Positions 16,993-25,981 of a stretch of 64,000 nt of DNA are shown here, in pieces. The notes beneath the pieces are model-generated. The model had not been told where the DNA came from. It saw nothing but the letters and a program-made list of their open reading frames with translations, and ran no database searches. The first letter of the stretch is position 1. Every line of letters starts with the position of its first letter. A program made the translations under genes and the position numbers. Origin of the DNA: Brachyspira murdochii DSM 12563 (lineage in GTDB: Bacteria; Spirochaetota; Brachyspiria; Brachyspirales; Brachyspiraceae); the NCBI RefSeq assembly GCF_000092845.1, contig NC_014150.1, positions 1,822,919-1,886,918 of the forward strand, in the 5' to 3' direction.

Positions 16993-18597
16993 TTAATTCA
17001 AATAAGCATTAAAAAATCTGTATAATCCTTGAGAATCATATTCTATTCCCTTTAATTTCGGAGACACTAATAATGCTTCAGAATAAAAATATATTGGTAT
17101 TACAGCATTATCTTTTATAAATATATCCTCTGCCAAATGAAGTGCATGCATTCTTATATCATTATTTTTATTTGTAGAAGCTATATCAATATAATCATCA
17201 AAGGCATTATTTGAATAAGAGCCGTAATTGTTAGGAGCATCGCTTTTAAAAATATTCAAAAAATTAATAGGGTCATTATAATCAGCGTACCATAAATAAA
17301 CAGCCATATCAAAATCTTTATTATACATATTCTGAAGATAAGAAGCCCATTCATATTTTACTATTCGTATATCAATATTAAGAGCATCTTTAATCATGTT
17401 CTGCACAGCATCGGCTATATTTACATCAAACTCTCTAGTTGCTATAAGCAAATCAATCACAGGAAAGTTTTTTCCGTTTTCATATCCTGCTTCTGCCAAT
17501 AATTTTCTAGCCTCTTCAATATTTTTTTTATAATCATCAATATTTATATTATTCCCTCCTTTTTCTCTAAAATCCCCGTTTATATCATTAATACCATAAG
17601 GAACTAAACTTCCTGCAGGACGCTCGCCGCATTTTGTTATTGATTTTACTATATAATCTCTGTCTATAGCTAAAGATAATGCCCTCCTTACTCTATTATC
17701 TTTTAATTCTTTTTTATTATTTAGATTAAATCTATAGTAGTATGAAGCAGCTACTGGTACTATATGAATTATTCCTTTTTTCTTTAGAGTTTCTATATCA
17801 TTTCTTGGGAAAGGTTTTGCAAAATGAATAGAACCATTAAGAACACCTGCAAGCGAAGTATTCGGCTCTTCCATTAAAAGAAAATTTAATCTATTAGGCT
17901 TTATATTTTCATTATTCCAATAATTAGTATTTCTTTCTAGTATTATGCTTTTATCAAAGTTTCGCTCTGTCATTTTAAAAGCACCGTTACCAATATAGCT
18001 TTCAGGTTTTAATGTCCATTCATCGCCGTATTTATTTATTATATCCTCACGTACTGGATAGAAAGGAGGGTATGCTGTAAGCTCTAAAAAATATGCAGTA
18101 GGACTGTTCAACTCTACTTCAAAAGTATAGTCATCTATTGCTTTAACTCCAAGCTCCTCTAAAGCTTTTTTCCCGGATATCACTTCCTTAGCATTTTTTA
18201 TTATTTCAAAATAATAGCTGTATTTATTAGCAGTTTTCGGATCAACGGCACGTCTCCAAGTATAAACAAAATCTTTAGCTGTAACACTTTTGCCGTCGCT
18301 CCATTTAGCATTAGTTCTTATATAAAAAGTATAAATATTTCCTTTGCTGTTAATATCCCATCTTTCTGAAGCTCCTCCTATTATTTTATTATTTTCATCT
18401 TTTTTTGTAAGTCCTTCAAAAGCATGAAGAATATATATCATTGTAAGATTGTCTGTATTTAATGTTGGGTCAATAGTTAAAGGTTCAGGTGCCAGATTTA
18501 TAACTATATCATTATTATTTGTTTTGTTAATTTCTTTTTTTGAGCATGATATAATTAAAAGTATCAGTAAATTAATAGTAATTATTTTTTTTAGCAT
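16993..18597 (-). CDS. oligopeptide-binding lipoprotein (OppA-like), third copy
   Basis: 534 residues from the ATG at 18597, preceded by AAAGGA; an upstream ATG at 18669 would add 24 residues before the signal peptide. The lipobox is LLIISC. Family landmarks EPLTIDPTLN, HAFEGLTKKDE, AKWSDGKSVTAKDFVYTWRRAVDP and the C-terminal VIPIYFYSEALLVSPKLKG are present, closest by eye to the first copy at 1690. No transporter membrane genes accompany it. Confidence 0.9.
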   Translation of the reverse strand: MLKKIITINLLILLIISCSKKEINKTNNNDIVINLAPEPLTIDPTLNTDNLTMIYILHAFEGLTKKDENNKIIGGASERWDINSKGNIYTFYIRTNAKWSDGKSVTAKDFVYTWRRAVDPKTANKYSYYFEIIKNAKEVISGKKALEELGVKAIDDYTFEVELNSPTAYFLELTAYPPFYPVREDIINKYGDEWTLKPESYIGNGAFKMTERNFDKSIILERNTNYWNNENIKPNRLNFLLMEEPNTSLAGVLNGSIHFAKPFPRNDIETLKKKGIIHIVPVAASYYYRFNLNNKKELKDNRVRRALSLAIDRDYIVKSITKCGERPAGSLVPYGINDINGDFREKGGNNINIDDYKKNIEEARKLLAEAGYENGKNFPVIDLLIATREFDVNIADAVQNMIKDALNIDIRIVKYEWASYLQNMYNKDFDMAVYLWYADYNDPINFLNIFKSDAPNNYGSYSNNAFDDYIDIASTNKNNDIRMHALHLAEDIFIKDNAVIPIYFYSEALLVSPKLKGIEYDSQGLYRFFNAYLN

Positions 18598-18669
18598 ATA
18601 TTTTCCTTTTAATATTTTAATTCTTATAAAAAGTATTCTGTAATTATTAAAAATTTTTAAGTTTATCAA

Positions 18670-18947
18670 TTTTTATGTTTTTGTAAATATATTATCAGCC
18701 TTATCTAATGCTGATTACTTTAGTCTTCGCCTCACGAAAACTTATTACAAGAATGTAAAACACAATACCTATATTTTTGTCAAAAAATGCAGTCTTTTTG
18801 TTTTTTACATTCTAACAGAAGCATTTTTTAAGATATGTATTGCTTACTGAGGCATATGTTTTTAATGGGATAATTATCTTTATAAATTTCAAATATTATA
18901 TTTAAAATTACTATAAATAAATTCATTTATATAGTTTTAAATTAAGT
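18670..18947 (-). promoter_or_regulatory. intergenic leader with several inverted repeats upstream of the third oppA
   Basis: Read on the minus strand this gap has GAATGTAAAA (twice, inverted, about 45 bases apart), TTCG-TGAGG-CGAA and ATCAGC-N10-GCTGAT, and TTGACA near 18780. These could form a structured 5' leader for the OppA gene, or terminate the TPR transcript. I do not recognise a known riboswitch. Confidence 0.35.
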
Positions 18948-21362
18948 TTAATTTAAATTATTTTTATTTATAAACTCCAAAGCTGTTTTTATATTTTCTT
19001 TGGCTAATGAAACAATACATTTTAATATCAATTTTTTATCATCTTTATTTGACATATTATATGCTTTTTCAAAGTAATCATAAGACTCTTCATTTAGTTT
19101 ATCAATTATATTATTCATCTTATCAAGCTGTATTTTAATATATGCTATGCTGTTATGAGCAAGTGCATGTTTATTATTTAGTTTAATAGCTTCATTAAAA
19201 CAAAATAATGCCTCATCATAATATTTTAAAGCATTTTCTTTATCATTCATAGTCTGATATATATTAGCCAATTTTGTAATAGTATATCCCATACTGTCAT
19301 ATATTGAGGCATTGGTTATATTATCATCTATATCTAAAGCAAGCCCTTTATTATAATAAACTAATGCATCATTAAGTAGTTCTATAGCTTTATTAATGTT
19401 TCCTTTTTTAAGTTCATTATTAGAGTATTTTGTCTTTGAAAAACCTATTCCATTATAGGCATTTAAATAATTAGAGTTAATATCAATTGCTCTTATAAAG
19501 TCTTCAAAAGCTTCATTGTATAGTTTTAATGCTACCTTGCTTAGTCCTCTGTTATAGTATGCGTCTAATGCTTTATTATCTATCTCTATGACTTTGGTAT
19601 AATATTCTATTGATTTATTATATTCTTCCATATAGTCATAGCATATACCTATATTAAGATAAGCGTCTGTATTTTCTTTATCAAGTTCTATTATTCTTTT
19701 AAAATCTTCTATAGCTTCATTATATAGATTAATTTCCATTTTTGCTAAAGCTCGGTTATAGTATGCCTCTAATGAATTATTATCAAGCTCAATAACTTTA
19801 GTATAATATTTTACAGCATTATCATAATCTTCCAAACATTCATAAGATAAAGCTAAATGATAATAAGCATATACATTTTCATTATCAAGTTCTAATACTT
19901 TTTTAAAATCCTTAATAGCTTCATCATAATTTTCAGTTCTATAATATATAATTGCTCTTTCATTATAAGCGTCTATATATTCATTATTTAATTCAATAGC
20001 TTTGTTAATATATTTTAAAGCCTCATCAAATTCATTTAAATAAAAATTGGTAAGCCCTCTGAAATAGTAAAACTCACTGTTTTCATCATATAGAGAAATA
20101 GCCTTGTCAAAATCTTCTAAAGCCTCTCTGTATAAATGTATTCTTCCCTTTAATAAAGCCCTATTATTGTATAAATAAGCATCATTTTGTTCCAGCTCTA
20201 TAGCCTTGTTATAATCTTCTAGTGCCTCATCATACATCTGCATTTCATTTTTGATAAGTCCTCTGTTATTGTAAGAATATGTGTCGTCTGGATTAAGCTC
20301 TATAGCTTTGTCATAATCTTTTAATGCATCTTCATACAATTCTAATGCCTCTTTTGCTAATGCTCTGTTATAATAGATATATGATATATATTCATCTTTT
20401 TCTATTATTTTTGTATAGTATTTAATAGCTTCTTTATAGTTGCCCAATTTATATTCAATAAGTCCAGCATCATTATAAATACTGATTATATTTTCTGGGT
20501 CAAAATCTATTGCTTTTTGATAATCTTCTCTAGCTTCATCATATAACTCCAAATTACTTTTTGAAAGCCCTCTGAAATAGTAGGCATTTGATGCATTAGA
20601 ATCAAGCTCTATAGATATATCAAAATCATTTATTGCCTCTTCGTACAAACCTAAATAAAACTCAGTTAATGCTTTAAAATAAAATGCTTCGCTATCATCT
20701 TCTCTTAATTGTACAAGTTTATTAAAATCGGATAAAGCCTCTTCATATCTTGTTAAATATGATTTAGAATGTCCTCTGTAATAATAAATATCTGCAATAT
20801 ATTCTTCTTCTGTTTTTTCTATTAGATATAAAGCCAAGTCAAAATTCTTAATAGCCTCTTCATAGTTTGCCAAATAAAAATATCCAAGTCCAACATAATA
20901 TACAGCCTCAAAATCATCTTCATCAAACTCTAATACTTTTTTAAAATCTTCAATACCTTCTTCATATCTCTTTAAATATGATTTTGAATGACCTCTGTTA
21001 TAATATGCATCTGTTTTGTCTGGAGATAATTCTATTACCTTGTCAAAATCTTTTATGGCTTCTTCATAATTTTTTAAATTAAACTTTGATATAGCTCTGT
21101 TATAATATGCATCTACTAATGTATTATGAGTAATATTTATCTCTTCATCATCTATATTTCTCTCTTCATCTTCATTTTTATTATCATCATAAGAATCGCT
21201 GTATATGATAAACTCTCCGTCAGAATATGCTATAATATCTTTATTATAAATATCTATAATTTCATCTAAATAATTTATTGCTTTGTTATAGTCGTTATTA
21301 CTAAATGCTTCATGTCCTAAATTGAATAATCGCTCTATATTTGATTTATCATCATTATTCAT
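18948..21362 (-). CDS. large TPR-repeat protein
   Basis: About 804 residues made almost wholly of tetratricopeptide repeats: roughly twenty 34-residue units with the pattern YYNRGLSK...Y.EAI.DF.KAIELD, for example residues reading DAYYNRGHSKSYLKRYEEGI. TPR solenoids are protein-binding scaffolds; nothing in it suggests catalysis. I chose ATG 21362 (MNNDDKS) with GTGAG nine bases upstream; the longer reading from 21455 would add a hydrophobic anchor but lacks a ribosome-binding site. The high internal repetition makes copy-number change by recombination likely. No functional partner is evident next to it. Confidence 0.85.
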   Translation of the reverse strand: MNNDDKSNIERLFNLGHEAFSNNDYNKAINYLDEIIDIYNKDIIAYSDGEFIIYSDSYDDNKNEDEERNIDDEEINITHNTLVDAYYNRAISKFNLKNYEEAIKDFDKVIELSPDKTDAYYNRGHSKSYLKRYEEGIEDFKKVLEFDEDDFEAVYYVGLGYFYLANYEEAIKNFDLALYLIEKTEEEYIADIYYYRGHSKSYLTRYEEALSDFNKLVQLREDDSEAFYFKALTEFYLGLYEEAINDFDISIELDSNASNAYYFRGLSKSNLELYDEAREDYQKAIDFDPENIISIYNDAGLIEYKLGNYKEAIKYYTKIIEKDEYISYIYYNRALAKEALELYEDALKDYDKAIELNPDDTYSYNNRGLIKNEMQMYDEALEDYNKAIELEQNDAYLYNNRALLKGRIHLYREALEDFDKAISLYDENSEFYYFRGLTNFYLNEFDEALKYINKAIELNNEYIDAYNERAIIYYRTENYDEAIKDFKKVLELDNENVYAYYHLALSYECLEDYDNAVKYYTKVIELDNNSLEAYYNRALAKMEINLYNEAIEDFKRIIELDKENTDAYLNIGICYDYMEEYNKSIEYYTKVIEIDNKALDAYYNRGLSKVALKLYNEAFEDFIRAIDINSNYLNAYNGIGFSKTKYSNNELKKGNINKAIELLNDALVYYNKGLALDIDDNITNASIYDSMGYTITKLANIYQTMNDKENALKYYDEALFCFNEAIKLNNKHALAHNSIAYIKIQLDKMNNIIDKLNEESYDYFEKAYNMSNKDDKKLILKCIVSLAKENIKTALEFINKNNLN

Positions 21363-21646
21363 TATAATAAACTCACATTTTTTTAATATTATTGTTTTTT
21401 TACTATTATATATAAAAATAATAATAATTACTATATATAATATAAAAAATCTCATAAAAATACTTTAGATAGTTATAACTATAATAAAAAATAGTTAGTA
21501 TTATTCATTGACGTTTTTTCATTTTCACTTTATATATTGTACCATGGATTTTAATAGTATAAATTTTTGACAAAGTTTTTTTTAAATATAATATATTATA
21601 TATAATATTTTTAAGAAAACTAATAAAAAATGGAGGTAATAATATA

Positions 21647-21880
21647 ATGGCCAAAGGTAGAGTGAGCATTGATAGAGAGCAATGCAAGGGCTGTTCTAAT
21701 TGTATATCAGTTTGTCCAACTAAGATATTATATTTAGATAAAGAAAATATGAATTCTTGGGGGTATTATCCTGCAGCAGTTACAGATATGGAAAAATGTA
21801 TAGGCTGTGCTAATTGTGCTATGATGTGTCCTGATATATGTATAGAAGTTGAGAGACTGGATAGAGAGGGGGATAAATAA
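21647..21880 (+). CDS. 2-oxoacid:ferredoxin oxidoreductase, delta (ferredoxin-like) subunit
   Basis: 77 residues with two complete 4Fe-4S motifs, CKGCSNCISVCP and CIGCANCAMMCP. It carries electrons from the TPP site to external ferredoxin. TGGAGG precedes the ATG, and TTGACA at 21567-21572 may be the -35 box of the operon. Its stop codon is directly followed by the alpha subunit ATG. KorD or VorD would both fit. Confidence 0.92.
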   Translation: MAKGRVSIDREQCKGCSNCISVCPTKILYLDKENMNSWGYYPAAVTDMEKCIGCANCAMMCPDICIEVERLDREGDK

Positions 21881-22936
21881 ATGGCTAGAAAATTAATGAA
21901 AGGAAATGAGGCTATGGCAACAGCAGCTATTACAGCAGGCTGCAAATGTTTTTTTGGTTATCCTATTACACCGCAGAACGAAATACCAGAGTTTATGTCT
22001 AAGGCTATGTATGAATCAGGCGGAGCTTTTGTACAGGCAGAAAGTGAGGTAGCTGCTATTAATATGGTTTATGGTGCAGGAGGTTCTGGTGTAAGAGCTA
22101 TGACTTCTTCTTCTTCACCGGGTATTGCTTTAAAGCAGGAGGGTATATCATATTTGGCTGGAGCTGAAGTTCCTGCAGTTATACTTAATGTTATGAGAGG
22201 CGGACCTGGTCTTGGAAGCATACAGCCTGCCCAAAGCGATTATAATATGATGACTAGAGGCGGCGGCGACGGAGACTATAACTGTCCTGTTTTGGCACCT
22301 GCTAATTTGCAGGAAGCGGCTGATATGATAATGGAAGCATTTGATATAGCCGATCATTACAGAACTCCTGTTTATGTGGCTGCTGACGGGTATATTGGTC
22401 AGATGATGGAGCCTGTAGAAATTATTTATAAACCCAAATATGAGCTTAAAGAAAAAACTTGGGCTACTACTGGTATGCGTGGTAAAAGAGAAAAAAATGT
22501 AGTAAACTCTCTTTATTTAGAGCCGGAATTATTATACAAGCATAATATACATCTGCAGGAAAAATATGCTGAAATAAAAGAAAAAGAAGCAAGAGCAGAA
22601 AAATACTTCACAGATGATGCTGAGCTTATATTTGTGTCATATGGTACTATGTCTAGGGTTGTAAGAGGAGTTGTTGATAAACTTAGAGAGGAAGGAAAAA
22701 AGGTTGGTATGATACGTCCTCAGACTTTATGGCCTTTCCCTGTAAAAGCATTTGATAATCCTAATTGTAAGATGTATGTTTCTATAGAGATGAGTATGGG
22801 ACAGATGATTGATGATATAAAATTGGCATGCGAATGTAAGGCAGAAGTTAAGTTTTATGGTAAAGCAGGCGGATTAGTACCTACTGCTCATGAGATAATC
22901 GAGAATGTTAGAGGTTTTTCTGGGGGTATAATATGA
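21881..22936 (+). CDS. vorB: 2-oxoacid:ferredoxin oxidoreductase, alpha subunit (KorA/VorB type)
   Basis: 351 residues. The KorA/VorB subunit binds substrate and the pyrimidine part of TPP. MKGNEAMATAAITAGCKCFFGYPITPQNEIPEFM is the family's signature start, followed by GGSGVRAMTSSSSPGIALKQEGISYLAGAEVPAVI. The enzyme oxidatively decarboxylates 2-oxoglutarate or branched-chain 2-oxoacids to acyl-CoA with reduction of ferredoxin. The sequence alone does not decide the substrate. It overlaps the next gene by four bases (ATGA). Confidence 0.92.
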   Translation: MARKLMKGNEAMATAAITAGCKCFFGYPITPQNEIPEFMSKAMYESGGAFVQAESEVAAINMVYGAGGSGVRAMTSSSSPGIALKQEGISYLAGAEVPAVILNVMRGGPGLGSIQPAQSDYNMMTRGGGDGDYNCPVLAPANLQEAADMIMEAFDIADHYRTPVYVAADGYIGQMMEPVEIIYKPKYELKEKTWATTGMRGKREKNVVNSLYLEPELLYKHNIHLQEKYAEIKEKEARAEKYFTDDAELIFVSYGTMSRVVRGVVDKLREEGKKVGMIRPQTLWPFPVKAFDNPNCKMYVSIEMSMGQMIDDIKLACECKAEVKFYGKAGGLVPTAHEIIENVRGFSGGII

Positions 22937-23667
22937 TAGTATTTGAAAAGTCAAAAGGTTTAACAGATGATAGAACACATTATTGTCCTGGCTGTATGCA
23001 TGGCACTTCACAGAGAATAGTTGCTGAGTGCTTGGAGGAGCTTGGGGTATTAGATAGAACAGTAGGCATAGCTTCAGTAGGATGTTCTGTACTTGCTTAT
23101 AAGTATTTTAATTGTGATATGCAGCAGGCAGCACATGGAAGAGCACCTGCAGTTGCTACTGGTGTAAAAAGAGCGGTACCAGATAGTATTGTATTTACGC
23201 TTCAGGGTGATGGAGACTTAGCTGCTATTGGTACTGCTGAGATAATACATGCGGCAGCACGCGGAGAGAACATAACCGTAATATTTTTGAACAATGCCAT
23301 TTACGGTATGACTGGCGGTCAGATGGCACCTACTACCTTGGAAGGTCAGAGAACTACAACTACTCAGGCTGGAAGAGATTTTCACAAAGCTGGTAAGCCT
23401 ATAAGAGTATGCGAAATGCTTGCTACTATAGAGGGGGCTACTTTTGTTGAGAGAGTTGCTTTAGACAGTCCTGCCAATATTAGAAAGGCTAAAATGGCTG
23501 CAAAAAAGGCTTTTGAACATCAGATAGCAGGAAAGGGTTTTTCTATAGTAGAAATGCTTACAAGCTGCACTACAAACTGGGGAATATCTCCTACAGATTC
23601 GCATAAATGGATAAGAGATTATATGATACCTCATTATCCTTTAGGCAATTTTAGAAATGATGCTTAA
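22933..23667 (+). CDS. 2-oxoacid:ferredoxin oxidoreductase, beta (TPP-binding) subunit
   Basis: 244 residues. The TPP pyrophosphate site is shown by the GDGDLAAIGTAEIIHAAARGENITVIFLNN stretch (TPP motif GDG...NN), and HYCPGCMHGTSQ with SVGCSV begins the domain. It completes the active site with the alpha subunit. The start overlaps the alpha stop (ATGA), so translation is coupled. Confidence 0.93.
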   Translation: MIVFEKSKGLTDDRTHYCPGCMHGTSQRIVAECLEELGVLDRTVGIASVGCSVLAYKYFNCDMQQAAHGRAPAVATGVKRAVPDSIVFTLQGDGDLAAIGTAEIIHAAARGENITVIFLNNAIYGMTGGQMAPTTLEGQRTTTTQAGRDFHKAGKPIRVCEMLATIEGATFVERVALDSPANIRKAKMAAKKAFEHQIAGKGFSIVEMLTSCTTNWGISPTDSHKWIRDYMIPHYPLGNFRNDA

Positions 23668-23680
23668 ATAAGGAGTATTT

Positions 23681-24235
23681 ATGAGTACAGAGAGAATAAT
23701 TTTTGCAGGATTCGGCGGTCAGGGTGTTATGTCTATGGGGCAGATGATAGCATATGCTGGTATGATAGAAAATAAGCATGTTACTTGGTGTCCTTCATAT
23801 GGTCCTGAAATGAGAGGAGGTACTGCTAACTGTTCGGTTGTAGTGAGCGATGAGCTTGTAGGTTCTCCTATTATCTCTCATGACGCTAATGCTGCTGTAA
23901 TAATGAATCTTCCTTCGCTTACCAAATTTGAAAAAGATGTTCTTCCTAATGGAATACTTCTTATAAACTCATCTTTAATCGATAAAAAAGCTTCAAGAGA
24001 TGACATAAAAGTAGCTTATGTTGAAGCTAATAAAATAGCTGGGGATATAGGTAATCCTAAATCAGCGAATATGGTAATGCTTGGGGCTTTGCTTACACTT
24101 CAGAATGTAGTATCATTTGATAGTGTCCAGCAGGCATTTTTAAAAGTATTCGGTGAACGTAAGAAAGATTTTTTACCTAGCAATGAAAAGGCTCTTAATG
24201 CAGGACGCGATGCTGTAAAAGATTTGGTTTCTTAA
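23681..24235 (+). CDS. 2-oxoacid:ferredoxin oxidoreductase, gamma subunit
   Basis: 184 residues. ERIIFAGFGGQGVMSMGQMIAYAGM and YGPEMRGGTANCSVVVSDELVGSPII are the gamma-subunit hallmarks of KorC/VorA; the family is thought to take part in binding CoA. AAGGAG precedes the ATG. It ends the delta-alpha-beta-gamma operon, which is followed by a strong terminator. Confidence 0.93.
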   Translation: MSTERIIFAGFGGQGVMSMGQMIAYAGMIENKHVTWCPSYGPEMRGGTANCSVVVSDELVGSPIISHDANAAVIMNLPSLTKFEKDVLPNGILLINSSLIDKKASRDDIKVAYVEANKIAGDIGNPKSANMVMLGALLTLQNVVSFDSVQQAFLKVFGERKKDFLPSNEKALNAGRDAVKDLVS

Positions 24236-24262
24236 ATAAATTTAAAATAATAAAAAATTATA

Positions 24263-24294
24263 GCCTCTGTACTTTAAGTGGTGCAGAGGTTTTT
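24263..24294 (+). terminator. terminator of the oxidoreductase operon
   Basis: CCTCTGTAC pairs with GTGCAGAGG around an 8-base loop, then TTTTTT. Confidence 0.85.
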
Positions 24295-24313
24295 TATTAT
24301 TTTAAAAATATTT

Positions 24314-24500
24314 GGGGGCTGGGCGGGCGGGCTAATTAGATTTTGAATAAAATTTGTATTATATTTTTTATAAAAAACCTTCTCTCTATAAAAAATTATA
24401 AAAAAAAATTATCAATTCTTGGCTTATTTTGCTCAAAAAATTTGTTTAACTAATATTTATATATTTTATTTACTTATAACAATTTTGGAGTATAATAATA
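24314..24500 (+). repeat. conserved upstream block of the first Rpn locus, with G-quadruplex-type motif
   Basis: The block starts with G5-CT-G3-C-G3-C-G3 (24314-24331), a canonical four-tract G-quadruplex pattern that is striking in such AT-rich DNA. The rest, down to the GGAG before the start codon, is nearly identical to 27933-28115 upstream of the second Rpn gene (shared segments include CTAATTAGATTTT, ATAAAATTTGTATTATA and GCTCAAAAAATTTGTTTAAC). The duplication therefore included the upstream DNA. Confidence 0.8.
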
Positions 24501-25421
24501 ATGCGTAGTATAAACAGAATGAACGATTATTTTGTACGCTATCTTTTAGGCTCTTTGGGTAATGAGGATATACTTGAGAACATAGTAAATGCTGTGCTTG
24601 AAGATTTGGGCTTTGAAACAGTACATAACCTGCAGATAATTAATCCGCATAACTTACCAGAGAATATTAATCTAAAAGAGTCCGTACTTGATGTAAAAGC
24701 AGTTACAAAAGATAAAAGAAAAGTTATTATAGAAATACAGCTTTCTGGAAATATAGACTTTTTGAAGAGAATATACTATTATATATCTAAGAATATAGTA
24801 AGCGAAGTAGAAGAAAAAGAGCCTTATGATATAATAAGCGAGGTAATAAGTATTAACTTTGTAGACTTTTATATGGATTTTAATGATGATGGTAAGCCTC
24901 ACAGATGTTTTAAGCTGATAGATACAGAAAATCCAGAGATTGTTTTGGATATGGTGCAGATGCATATAGTAGAAGTACCAAGATTTAGGAGAATACTAAA
25001 TAATGCTGATTTTGAAGATATTAAGAGAAAGAAAATATTATCTTGGATAGAGTTTTTTACAGCAAAAGATTTTGATAAAGTTAAAGATAAATTAAAGGAG
25101 GTAAATAATATTATGCCTAAAGTAATAAATAAATATGAACGTTTTATATCCAGTGAAGATGAGATGGAAGTTTACAATGCTAGAGATGCTTTTTTATACG
25201 GACAGACTTTAATGTTAAGAAGAGAGCGTGAAGAGGGTTTACAGGAAGGGAGGAGAGAAGGTATACAGGAAGGTATAGAGAAAGGAATGGAGAGAGGTTT
25301 ACAGGAAGGCAGAAGAGAGGAACAAATTGCCATAGCAAGAAGTTTCAAAAATGCTGGTATAGATATAAATATAATCAGTGAGAATACAGGGCTTAGTGTA
25401 GAAGAGGTATTAAAATTATAA
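24501..25421 (+). CDS. Rpn family PD-(D/E)XK nuclease (recombination-promoting nuclease / putative transposase), full-length
   Basis: 306 residues. The N-terminal part MRSINRMNDYFVRYLLGS is the Rpn/PDDEXK-transposase family start. The nuclease core has Asp64 (SVLDVKAV) and Glu78-x-Gln80 (IIEIQ), the family's variant of PD-(D/E)XK. The C-terminus, from residue 205, has a charged helix with four-residue repeats (EGLQEGRREGIQEG) and ends GIDINIISENTGLSVEEVLKL, an HTH-like tail. In E. coli such full-length proteins are toxic DNases involved in phage defence and are held back by their own separately translated C-terminal part. GGAG precedes the ATG. A paralogue is at 28116. Confidence 0.88.
   Translation: MRSINRMNDYFVRYLLGSLGNEDILENIVNAVLEDLGFETVHNLQIINPHNLPENINLKESVLDVKAVTKDKRKVIIEIQLSGNIDFLKRIYYYISKNIVSEVEEKEPYDIISEVISINFVDFYMDFNDDGKPHRCFKLIDTENPEIVLDMVQMHIVEVPRFRRILNNADFEDIKRKKILSWIEFFTAKDFDKVKDKLKEVNNIMPKVINKYERFISSEDEMEVYNARDAFLYGQTLMLRREREEGLQEGRREGIQEGIEKGMERGLQEGRREEQIAIARSFKNAGIDINIISENTGLSVEEVLKL
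25113..25421 (+). CDS. candidate internally translated C-terminal Rpn product (RpnS-like antitoxin)
   Basis: In frame within the full-length Rpn gene, ATG 25113 (Met205) is preceded by AAAGGAGG (GGAGG at 25097-25101, 11 bases before the ATG), a stronger ribosome-binding site than that of the whole gene. It would yield 102 residues, MPKVINKYERF to the end. Three lines support it: the site itself, the same site in the paralogue at 28728, and a separate downstream gene (25435) that starts at exactly this methionine. By analogy with RpnS proteins it may inhibit the full-length nuclease. Expression is inferred. Confidence 0.6.
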   Translation: MPKVINKYERFISSEDEMEVYNARDAFLYGQTLMLRREREEGLQEGRREGIQEGIEKGMERGLQEGRREEQIAIARSFKNAGIDINIISENTGLSVEEVLKL

Positions 25422-25434
25422 GAGGGTGGTATAA

Positions 25435-25707
25435 ATGCCTAAAGTAATAAATAAATATGAACGTTTTATATCCAGTGAAGATGAGATTGAAGTTTATAAC
25501 GCGAGAGATGCTTTTTTATACGGACAGACTTTAATGTTAAGAAGAGAACGTGAAGAGGGTTTACAGGAAGGAATGGAGAGAGGTTTGCAGGAAGGCAGAA
25601 GAGAGGAACAAATTACCATAGCAAAAAGTTTCAAAAATGCGGGTATAGATATAAAGATAATCAGTGAGAATACGGGGCTTAGTGTAGAAGAAGTATTGAA
25701 GTTATAA
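25435..25707 (+). CDS. free-standing copy of the Rpn C-terminal part
   Basis: 90 residues, starting MPKVINKYERFISSEDE and ending GIDIKIISENTGLSVEEVLKL, almost identical to residues 205-306 of the gene just upstream but with a shorter EG-repeat helix. It has its own ribosome-binding site (GAGGGTGG) and begins 13 bases after the upstream stop, so it is probably cotranscribed. It contains no nuclease core. It could be a truncated duplicate with no role, or a dedicated extra antitoxin. Bases 25708-25981 after it hold no gene that I recognise. Confidence 0.75.
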   Translation: MPKVINKYERFISSEDEIEVYNARDAFLYGQTLMLRREREEGLQEGMERGLQEGRREEQITIAKSFKNAGIDIKIISENTGLSVEEVLKL

Positions 25708-25981
25708 TAAATAGTAAAAACTCAATACTTTTAATATCATTTAATTTTACTTTAAACAATAATGTATAGATTATAGATTGAAATAAACAAAGCAGTATAT
25801 TGTTTTACTGTTATATTATTGTTTTGTATATAAAGTATAAGTATTAACTTAGTGTTCTATTAGTATGTTTTAATACATAAAATCCTAAAAAAATAATATA
25901 TTGTGTGTATTATTTAGCTATATTTATATAATTTTGTTTTGTGAACAGATTGATATTATAGGAAATTATTAACTTTTTTAT

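Noticed and set aside
18948-21362. TPR repeats as a CRISPR-like or tandem DNA repeat array
   Set aside because: The periodicity is 102 bases and coding (34-residue TPR units), with diverged DNA between units.
24501-25421. Rpn genes as active insertion sequences
   Set aside because: The family is sometimes labelled putative transposase, but I see no terminal inverted repeats or target duplications; the shared upstream block ends at a G-rich motif instead.
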